A stretch of 42,653 bases of DNA from positions 1 to 42,653 of the forward strand of contig JAPLQN010000070.1 of NCBI GenBank assembly GCA_026399645.1, read 5' to 3'. Source of the stretch: Candidatus Methylopumilus sp. Its GTDB lineage: Bacteria > Pseudomonadota > Gammaproteobacteria > Burkholderiales > Methylophilaceae. Both the position numbers and the translations under genes were made by a program. The notes under the pieces are model-generated. The model searched no databases. It was not told the DNA's origin and saw nothing but the letters and a program-made list of their open reading frames with translations. This document shows positions 36,778 through 42,653 of the stretch, in pieces; positions within the stretch are counted from its first letter, which is position 1, and every line of letters starts with the position of its first letter.

Positions 36778-37197
36778 CTATTTAAGGGAGTTTAGACGGT
36801 CTTTTATCTGAGATAAGTCATAGCCCGCAATATAGGCATTGCTTAAAATTTCATCAATAGGCAAGGTTTTTGCATGTGAAAGTGCCCAAAGCATTGAACA
36901 TCTTGTGCCAGTTCGGCAATAAGCAAAGATAGGCTTTTGAGCACCCTCAAAATAGCTACCAAATTGAGCAATATCATCATCTGAAATTTGCCCACCAATT
37001 ACAGGCTGATGGATGGCTTTGATACCTAAATTTTGAGCTTCTTTTTCAATGACTGAAAAAGCTAGCTGTCCTTCGGATTCCTGGTCAGGGCGATTACAAA
37101 AAATAGTTTTGTAGCCTTGCGCTTGAATTTCTTTTAAGTCTTCAATCGTGATTTGATTAGAGACGGTAAGTTCGGTATTTATTTTTGCAAATTTCAT
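36778..37197 (-). CDS. DUF442 / beta-lactamase hydrolase-like phosphatase-fold protein
   Basis: The 139-residue protein has the DUF442 (TIGR01244) pattern: LTVSNQITIEDLKEIQAQGYKTIFCNRPDQE at the N-terminus, HQPVIGGQISDDDI in the middle, and the cysteine loop FAYCRTGTRCSMLWALS (C94, R99). The loop resembles that of dual-specificity phosphatases and rhodanese-like proteins. In some bacteria this domain is fused to a persulfide dioxygenase and linked to sulfide handling. Here it stands alone, 9 bases after hemW. The substrate is unknown. Confidence 0.85.
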   Translation of the reverse strand: MKFAKINTELTVSNQITIEDLKEIQAQGYKTIFCNRPDQESEGQLAFSVIEKEAQNLGIKAIHQPVIGGQISDDDIAQFGSYFEGAQKPIFAYCRTGTRCSMLWALSHAKTLPIDEILSNAYIAGYDLSQIKDRLNSLK

Positions 37198-37206
37198 AAT
37201 TTCATT

Positions 37207-38376
37207 CTACTTTAAAAAAATACTCAATAGGTCATTTAAGAATCGCTGACCCAAAAGCGTTGGTTTAATCACTTCGTGATCCATGGTAATCAGTTTTTTA
37301 TCTATCGCAGTTTTTAGCTCTTTATCGATTATCGAAATATTTAAACCCGTTTTATCTTCGAAGCTTTGAATACTAAAGCCATCGATAAGACGTAAGTGGT
37401 TCATCATAAATTCAAAAGCCAAATCACTTTCATGAATGATTGTTTCTGATTCAATCATATGTTGTGTGAGTACTTTTTCCATATATTGTTTCGGATTTTT
37501 ATAGCGACTTTCGCGACTCATCTTGTCATGAAAGGTAAGTTTGCTATGCGCACCTGCGCCTATACCTAGATAATCGCCAAACTGCCAATAATTAAGATTA
37601 TGTTCGCATTGTGATTTAGGTTTTGCAAAAGCAGAGGTTTCATAATGCTTGTAGCCATGCTGGTTTAAAATATCTTCAATAGTTTCTTGCATTATTGCAC
37701 TCTCATCATCGAGCGGTAATTTGGGGGGGTGTTTAAAAAAGAATGTATTAGGCTCAATCGTTAAATGATAAAAAGATAAGTGCTGTGTATTAAAAGAGGT
37801 CGCAGTCTTAGCATCGTCTATCGCCTCATTCAATGTTTGGTGAGGGAGTGCATACATTAAATCTAAATTCACTTCATCAAAATGACGCATGGCAATTTCA
37901 ATACCTTTTTTGGCTTCACTGCTATCGTGAATACGACCTAATGCTTTGAGATGGGCATCATTAAATGATTGAATACCTAAAGATACTCTTGTGACACCAG
38001 CTTCCTTGTAAGCTTCAAAATGATTGCTATCAATTGCGCCTGGATTAGCTTCAAGTGTAATTTCGGCATCATACAAAATAGGCGTGAGTGCACGAACCTG
38101 ACTTAAAATTTTCTGAATAGCTTTCCCACTAAAGAGACTGGGTGTCCCACCACCAAAAAAAATGGAATGAATTTTTCTGCCCCAAATTTTAGGTAATGAA
38201 TATTCAAGGTCCTTGATAAGTGCATCCACATACATGGATTCTAAATCAGTAAAGTTTTGAGCTTCTTTATGTTCGTGCGAATTAAAATCACAATAAGGAC
38301 ATTTTTTGACACACCAAGGGATGTGAATGTAAAGCGAGAGTGGCGGTGGCATAGCGAGTCTTGGTGTTTGACTCAT
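37207..38376 (-). CDS. hemW: heme chaperone HemW (radical SAM, HemN-like)
   Basis: The 389-residue protein begins its radical SAM domain at once: LYIHIPWCVKKCPYCDFNSH with C22, C26 and C29, then FFGGGTPSLFSG and VSLGIQSFNDAHLKALGR. HemW-type proteins have three cysteines in CxxxCxxC and lack the CxxxCxxCxC fourth cysteine of true HemN (here it is F31), so HemW, a heme-binding protein that delivers heme to respiratory enzymes, is the better name than coproporphyrinogen oxidase. It follows rdgB and the 75-residue protein, the usual order in proteobacteria. Confidence 0.94.
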   Translation of the reverse strand: MSQTPRLAMPPPLSLYIHIPWCVKKCPYCDFNSHEHKEAQNFTDLESMYVDALIKDLEYSLPKIWGRKIHSIFFGGGTPSLFSGKAIQKILSQVRALTPILYDAEITLEANPGAIDSNHFEAYKEAGVTRVSLGIQSFNDAHLKALGRIHDSSEAKKGIEIAMRHFDEVNLDLMYALPHQTLNEAIDDAKTATSFNTQHLSFYHLTIEPNTFFFKHPPKLPLDDESAIMQETIEDILNQHGYKHYETSAFAKPKSQCEHNLNYWQFGDYLGIGAGAHSKLTFHDKMSRESRYKNPKQYMEKVLTQHMIESETIIHESDLAFEFMMNHLRLIDGFSIQSFEDKTGLNISIIDKELKTAIDKKLITMDHEVIKPTLLGQRFLNDLLSIFLK

Positions 38377-38383
38377 AGAAGAC

Positions 38384-38611
38384 TTATTTATTTTTTAAGT
38401 ATGGATTAATAAGATCATCAACCATTTGATGAAGTGCCTCTTTCATTTGCTTTTCAGATACTTCCATTAAAAGACCGTCTTCAATGGCATCTTGAGAAAG
38501 CTGCTTTAATTCATCAAAGTTTTCTTTCATGACCTTAATTTTTTCTGTACACGACACTACTGACTTATCGTCACGAACCCAAGCAGGCCATTTATTTTTT
38601 AATTTATCCAT
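38384..38611 (-). CDS. small conserved-looking protein of unknown function
   Basis: The 75-residue protein is mostly helical and charged: WPAWVRDDKSVVSCTEKIKVMKEN at the N-terminus, then helices with many E, K, Q and L and an end LINPYLKNK. No membrane segment, signal or known motif is visible. It overlaps the rdgB 3' end by 8 bases and precedes hemW by 7 bases, so it is translationally coupled and very likely a real gene. I do not recognise a family. Confidence 0.75.
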   Translation of the reverse strand: MDKLKNKWPAWVRDDKSVVSCTEKIKVMKENFDELKQLSQDAIEDGLLMEVSEKQMKEALHQMVDDLINPYLKNK

Positions 38612-39200
38612 ATATCTGATTCAATTTCAATTTAAGTTTATGTAACGCTTGTCCACGATGACTAATTCGGTTTTTAATGTCTGTTGGTAATTCTGCCACA
38701 GCTTTTTCAGTCATATGATCTAAAAATAACGGGTCATAACCAAATCCCCCAGAGCCTTTAGGGGATTTTAAAATCTCTCCATGCCAGATACCTTCAGTAA
38801 TGATAGGCTCAGGATCAAATTCATGTTTTACAAATACAATGACACAAGTGTAATGCGCTTTTCGATTTGATTCGTTTTCTAAACTTTTCAAAAGTTTTTC
38901 ATTGTTTTTTTGATCCGATGAAGGTTCTCCTGCAAATCGGGCAGATAAAACGCCAGGTTTGCCACCGAGCGCATCCACACATATCCCTGAATCATCTGCG
39001 ATTGCAGGTAGTTTTGATAAACGACTTGCATGCCTTGCTTTAGTGAGTGCGTTCTCAAGGAAGGTATGGAAAGGCTCCTCAGCGGCATCAATTTTAAAAT
39101 GTGATTGAGGAAATATCTCAACGTTCATATCATCTAAGATCGATTGAATTTCGATGAGTTTTTTGGCATTGCTTGTTGCAATGACGATTTGGTTCTTCAT
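38604..39200 (-). CDS. rdgB: XTP/dITP pyrophosphatase RdgB (HAM1 family)
   Basis: RdgB removes non-canonical purine triphosphates (ITP, XTP, dITP) from the nucleotide pool. The 198-residue protein has the N-terminal IVIATSNAKKLIEIQSIL (about 5-22), the catalytic region IADDSGICVDALGGKPGVLSARFAG (about 66-90), GSGGFGYDPLFL (about 149-160), and the end NRISHRGQALHKL, all family hallmarks. It lies 4 bases after rph. Confidence 0.97.
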   Translation of the reverse strand: MKNQIVIATSNAKKLIEIQSILDDMNVEIFPQSHFKIDAAEEPFHTFLENALTKARHASRLSKLPAIADDSGICVDALGGKPGVLSARFAGEPSSDQKNNEKLLKSLENESNRKAHYTCVIVFVKHEFDPEPIITEGIWHGEILKSPKGSGGFGYDPLFLDHMTEKAVAELPTDIKNRISHRGQALHKLKLKLNQIYG

Positions 39201-39204
39201 GAAA

Positions 39205-39918
39205 TTACTTTAAAACGTTTTTTTGTAATTGAATGAGTTCTTTAATGCCTTGCGCTGCAAGTTCAGACATCTGATCCATCATTTCTCGCGAAAAAGGCGC
39301 CCCTTCTGCGGTGCCTTGAATTTCCACAAACCCCCCTGAGCCTGTCATAACAATATTCATATCTGTGTCACAACTTGAATCTTCACTGTAATCCAAATCT
39401 AATAGTGGGTTTCCTTCGTGAAGCCCTACCGAAATGGCTGCTACATAATCAATGAGCGGCGATTCTGAAATCAGTTTTTTATCCATTAAATGTTTAATGG
39501 CATCGTGCATTGCGACATAAGCACCCGTAATACTGGCTGTGCGTGTGCCGCCATCGGCTTGAATGACGTCGCAATCAATTTGAATAGTGCGTTCGCCCAG
39601 TTTTTTTAAATCAATAATCGCGCGTAAGCTCCGTCCAATAAGACGTTGTATTTCTTGAGTCCGACCAGATTGTTTTCCGCGAGCTGCTTCTCTATCCATT
39701 CTCGATCCTGTCGATCTTGGGAGCATGCCATATTCAGCTGTAATCCAACCTTGACTTTGGCCTTTTAAAAAAGAAGGTACTTTTTCGTCAATACTTGCGG
39801 TGCAAAGCACATGTGTGTCACCGAATTTAATCAAGACGGAGCCTTCTGCATGTTTTGTGTAATGCCTAATAATTTCAACCGGTCTTAATTGGTTGTGAGC
39901 GCGTTGATTTAATCTCAT
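39205..39918 (-). CDS. rph: ribonuclease PH
   Basis: RNase PH trims tRNA 3' ends by phosphorolysis. The 237-residue protein shows [38 protein letters not shown] (about 5-43), [39 protein letters not shown] (about 63-101), and the phosphate-binding [22 protein letters not shown] (about 114-135). It is the first gene of the leftward rph-rdgB run and is divergent from the YicC-family gene. Confidence 0.97.
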   Translation of the reverse strand: MRLNQRAHNQLRPVEIIRHYTKHAEGSVLIKFGDTHVLCTASIDEKVPSFLKGQSQGWITAEYGMLPRSTGSRMDREAARGKQSGRTQEIQRLIGRSLRAIIDLKKLGERTIQIDCDVIQADGGTRTASITGAYVAMHDAIKHLMDKKLISESPLIDYVAAISVGLHEGNPLLDLDYSEDSSCDTDMNIVMTGSGGFVEIQGTAEGAPFSREMMDQMSELAAQGIKELIQLQKNVLK

Positions 39919-40051
39919 AGTCTTCTTCCTCGGTAGAAGTCGTCATTATAAGCTAGCTTTAATTGATTGATATCTTGTCATTTAAAGGTTTTAGTCGCAA
40001 ATGCAACTATAGATTGATAAAATGACATTTAATCATCGAATTGGATACCTT

Positions 40052-40918
40052 ATGGCTTTAAGTATGACCGGTTTTTCCTTTAAAGAAGCAGATACTCAGC
40101 AAGGTATTTTGCTTCTTGAATTTCGATCTTTAAATAATCGATATCTAGAACTCCAGGTTAAATTGGATGAATCATTAAGGTCTTTCGAACCTATGATTCG
40201 GGATTTAATATCAGCCGAAATTAAAAGAGGTAAAGTAGATTGCAGAATTTATTTCAAATCTAAAACACATGCGCTTGATGTTAAAAATGTAGATCCTGCG
40301 AAGTTAAAACAACTTGCTAGCTCAGTCGATGAAATTGCAAAACATTTCTCCCATGTGCAACCGATTAATGCGCTCGATATCCTAAAAACGAGCGAGATCA
40401 TGCATGATCAATCCGTGGACATGAATGTGCTTGAACAAGACCTTAAAAAAAACCTCAAAGAAGCTTTAATAGAGATTCAATTATCCAAGGCTCGCGAAGG
40501 TGAAAAATTACAAAAGATTTTATTGGATAAATTAAAAGATATTGAAGTGCTCGTAGGCGAAGCTAAAAAAATCCTACCGGTTTTAATCAAAGATTATCAA
40601 ACTAAGATTGAAAATAAATTTAAGGAAGCTTTGATTGCCATTGATGATGATCGATTGAAGCAAGAGTTTCTTATTTTTATTCAAAAGATGGATATTGATG
40701 AAGAGCTTAATAGAATTACATCCCATATCGATGAAGTCAGACGTTTACTTAAAACCGATGGCGCCATTGGTAAAAAACTAGACTTTATGATGCAAGAACT
40801 AAATCGTGAGGCGAATACTTTAGGTTCGAAATCCATTTCGCCTAAAACGTCACAAATATCCGTCGATTTAAAAGTTTTGATTGAGCAAATGCGCGAACAA
40901 ATTCAGAATATTGAATAA
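40052..40918 (+). CDS. YicC family endoribonuclease-like protein
   Basis: The 288-residue protein starts MALSMTGFSF, the family's usual opening. The start chosen here (ATG 40052) sits 8 bases after a GGA motif; an ATG at 40022 would add ten residues not expected in the family. The N-terminal domain has EFRSLNNRYLELQVKLDESLRSFEPMIR, and the C-terminal DUF1732 has MDIDEELNRITSHIDEVRRLL and KLDFMMQELNREANTLGSKS. Work in E. coli links YicC to RNA cleavage. It heads the yicC-gmk-rpoZ-spoT group. Confidence 0.93.
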   Translation: MALSMTGFSFKEADTQQGILLLEFRSLNNRYLELQVKLDESLRSFEPMIRDLISAEIKRGKVDCRIYFKSKTHALDVKNVDPAKLKQLASSVDEIAKHFSHVQPINALDILKTSEIMHDQSVDMNVLEQDLKKNLKEALIEIQLSKAREGEKLQKILLDKLKDIEVLVGEAKKILPVLIKDYQTKIENKFKEALIAIDDDRLKQEFLIFIQKMDIDEELNRITSHIDEVRRLLKTDGAIGKKLDFMMQELNREANTLGSKSISPKTSQISVDLKVLIEQMREQIQNIE

Positions 40919-40937
40919 TAACGACTAAAGAATATTT

Positions 40938-41549
40938 ATGAGCCAAGCCCATTTATTTATTATTGCAGCAGCTTCCGGTGCCGGCAAGACGACCCTTGTA
41001 AAAGCTCTATTAAATAAAGACAGAGATCTTCAAGCTTCTGTATCTCACACAACCCGCAAACCCCGTCCAGGTGAAGTCGATGGTGTGGATTATCATTTTG
41101 TTGATGAAGTGACTTTTTTAGATCTAAAGAAGAAAGGTGAATTTTTAGAATCCGCCGAATGCCATGGTGCTATGTATGGTACAAGTAAAAAATCAGTGCA
41201 GTTTATTCTCGATCAAAAGAAAGACGTCATTCTAGAAATCGACTGGCAAGGCGCTCAGGCTCTCAAAGCCCAATTTAAGGAGGCTGTTTCAATCTTTGTA
41301 TTGCCACCTTCTGTTGAAACGCTCGCTGAAAGATTAAACAACCGCGGACATGACAGTGAAGAGACGATTGCAATGAGACTTGCGGCTGCGCGAGAAGAGA
41401 TGAGCCATGTAGATGAGTTTGATTATGTTACAATCAATGATGACTTTGAAGTAGCGCTCCACGATCTTATGGCCATTATTCGATCCACTCGATTGATGTG
41501 TCATATTCAGCTTACACGACATAGCCACTTAATTAAAAACTTGACTTGA
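40938..41549 (+). CDS. gmk: guanylate kinase
   Basis: Gmk phosphorylates GMP to GDP. The 203-residue protein has a P-loop [11 protein letters not shown] (10-20), [20 protein letters not shown] (about 36-55), the GMP-binding [14 protein letters not shown] (about 71-84) and [10 protein letters not shown] (about 95-104), with the lid and the C-terminal helix following. It lies 19 bases after the YicC-family gene and 16 bases before rpoZ. Confidence 0.97.
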   Translation: MSQAHLFIIAAASGAGKTTLVKALLNKDRDLQASVSHTTRKPRPGEVDGVDYHFVDEVTFLDLKKKGEFLESAECHGAMYGTSKKSVQFILDQKKDVILEIDWQGAQALKAQFKEAVSIFVLPPSVETLAERLNNRGHDSEETIAMRLAAAREEMSHVDEFDYVTINDDFEVALHDLMAIIRSTRLMCHIQLTRHSHLIKNLT

Positions 41550-41565
41550 AATTTGGAGAAATAAC

Positions 41566-41781
41566 ATGGCACGAATTACAGTAGATGATTGTTTAGAGAT
41601 GATTCCTAATCGCTTTAAACTTACTTTAGCTGCCGCTTACCGCGCAAGACAATTAGCCAATGGTGCCGAGCCATTAGTGAGCACGCATGGCTTAAAAGAC
41701 AAGCCTACGGTATTAGCATTAAGAGAAATCGCAGCAGGTAAAGTCAGTCTTGATATCTTAAATAGAAAAACAACATACTAA
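41566..41781 (+). CDS. rpoZ: RNA polymerase omega subunit
   Basis: The 71-residue omega subunit helps assemble RNA polymerase and forms one ppGpp-binding site in proteobacteria. The start [30 protein letters not shown] is diagnostic. It is preceded by a GGAG ribosome binding site and followed after 43 bases by spoT, the usual pairing of a ppGpp target with its enzyme. Confidence 0.97.
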   Translation: MARITVDDCLEMIPNRFKLTLAAAYRARQLANGAEPLVSTHGLKDKPTVLALREIAAGKVSLDILNRKTTY

Positions 41782-41824
41782 ATTCTTAAAGCAGGGCTTA
41801 AAGCCCTCTCAAGAGAACAAGACC

Positions 41825-42653
41825 ATGGCTAGTACCGCTCATTTTAATAAAGCGGATGCTCAAAAAACACCGCCACTTCCGTTACTGCCCGTCGATAACG
41901 AAGCATCTGAACTCACAATCCTTCTTAAAGCTTATTTAAAAACGAAAGACATCCAGAAGATATGGGATGCCTATCGATTTAGCGAAGAAGCACATCATGG
42001 CCAATCGAGAAGAAGTGGTGAGCCTTATATTGTCCACCCTGTTGCTGTGGCATGTACTTTAGCTAAACTTCATCTTGATGCCCCTACGATTCTTGCGGCT
42101 CTTCTTCATGATGTTGTTGAAGATACGACTATTACCAATAAAGAAATTGAAAAGAAATTTGGTAAACAAGTCTCAGTATTAGTCGACGGTTTATCCAAGC
42201 TCGATAAAATTGAATTTCAAGATGCGACAGAAGCCCAAGCCGAAAATTTTAGAAAAATGTTATTGGCGATGTCAAATGATGTCCGTGTCATTTTAGTCAA
42301 GTTAGCTGATCGTCTTCATAATATGCAAACGTTAGATGTTTTAAGACCTGAAAAACAAAAACGTATCGCGCAAGAAACTCACGATATTTATGCGCCTATT
42401 GCAAATCGATTAGGTTTAAATAGCATTTATCAAGAGCTTGAAGATTTAAGTTTTAAACACCTCTACCCCATGCGCTATCGCGCGATTCAAAAAGCTATGA
42501 AAGCTTCTCGAGGTAATCGTCGCGAAGTCGTTGAGAAAATTACAGCAGCTATTCAACAAAAATTAACTGAGATCAAAATGGATGCAGAAGTCTCAGGGCG
42601 AGAAAAAAATACTTATAGTATTTATAAAAAGATGAGCGAAAAAAGCATGTCTT
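41825..42653 (+). CDS. spoT: bifunctional (p)ppGpp synthetase/hydrolase, N-terminal part (cut by window edge)
   Basis: 276 codons are visible. After a variable N-terminus (about 1-25), an HD hydrolase domain is present: GEPYIVHPVAVACTLAKL (about 65-82), LLHDVVEDTTI with the HD pair at 95-96, and VKLADRLHNMQTL. The ERLG-like IANRLGLNSIYQELEDL motif and the synthetase start SGREKNTYSIYKKM appear near the edge. An intact HD motif means hydrolase activity is likely, so this is SpoT/Rel type rather than a RelA with a dead hydrolase. The remainder lies beyond the window. Confidence 0.96.
   Translation, partial: MASTAHFNKADAQKTPPLPLLPVDNEASELTILLKAYLKTKDIQKIWDAYRFSEEAHHGQSRRSGEPYIVHPVAVACTLAKLHLDAPTILAALLHDVVEDTTITNKEIEKKFGKQVSVLVDGLSKLDKIEFQDATEAQAENFRKMLLAMSNDVRVILVKLADRLHNMQTLDVLRPEKQKRIAQETHDIYAPIANRLGLNSIYQELEDLSFKHLYPMRYRAIQKAMKASRGNRREVVEKITAAIQQKLTEIKMDAEVSGREKNTYSIYKKMSEKSMS

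Noticed and set aside
41793-41807. AGGGCTTAAAGCCCT palindrome between rpoZ and spoT
   Set aside because: The stem is short once a real loop is allowed and no U-run follows. Read-through into spoT is expected, so it was not called a terminator.

Overview
The window is a compact, AT-rich stretch of bacterial chromosome centred on the replication origin. Gene content and order (atpFEBI, parBA, rsmG, mnmG, mnmE, yidC, yidD, rnpA, rpmH | dnaA, dnaN, gyrB; accB-accC-prmA; rph-rdgB-hemW opposite yicC-gmk-rpoZ-spoT) are betaproteobacterial. Very short gaps, many start/stop overlaps and low GC suggest a streamlined planktonic member of the Methylophilaceae (OM43 / Candidatus Methylopumilus-like). That placement is inference from gene order and composition, not from a marker search.

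Layout. 1-9.73 kb: a leftward leading-strand block with the F0 ATP synthase genes, the ParAB partition pair, the tRNA-U34 modification enzymes MnmG and MnmE with two palindromic parS sites between them, and the rpmH-rnpA-yidD-yidC ribosome/RNase P/membrane-insertion cluster. 9.85-15.9 kb: rightward dnaA, oriC, dnaN, gyrB and an OxyR-type regulator. 16-22 kb: a leftward group with a DUF2892 protein carrying a histone-like tail, prmA, accC, accB, aroQ, a TlpA-type thioredoxin and DsbD. 22-23.5 kb: rightward fxsA and a ferredoxin-FAD reductase. 23.5-27.3 kb: a small secreted Ala/Lys repeat protein, hemD, hemC and, rightward, argH. 27.3-33 kb: a complete tripartite RND efflux operon. 33-35.9 kb: an accessory patch with a circularly permuted-looking solute-binding lipoprotein, a VIT1/CCC1 transporter, a small Cys-containing membrane protein, a probable ArfA ribosome-rescue gene and a MarC protein. 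35.9-39.9 kb: a leftward run of a radical SAM protein, DUF442 phosphatase-like protein, hemW, a small unknown, rdgB and rph. 40-42.65 kb: rightward yicC, gmk, rpoZ and spoT, the last cut by the window edge.

How it fits together. Replication start (DnaA, oriC, DnaN, GyrB) and segregation (ParA, ParB, parS) lie within about 10 kb. Most of the rest is core housekeeping. The most interesting points are: (1) a 46-codon arfA-like gene with a long hairpin inside its coding region; (2) a solute-binding protein whose two half-domains are in permuted order; (3) a perfect terminator-like hairpin inside the 5' end of rnpA; (4) a readable oriC unwinding module of DnaA boxes followed by five DnaA-trios; (5) palindromes at convergent gene junctions that overlap stop codons. 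I saw no tRNA, rRNA, CRISPR array, insertion sequence or prophage.
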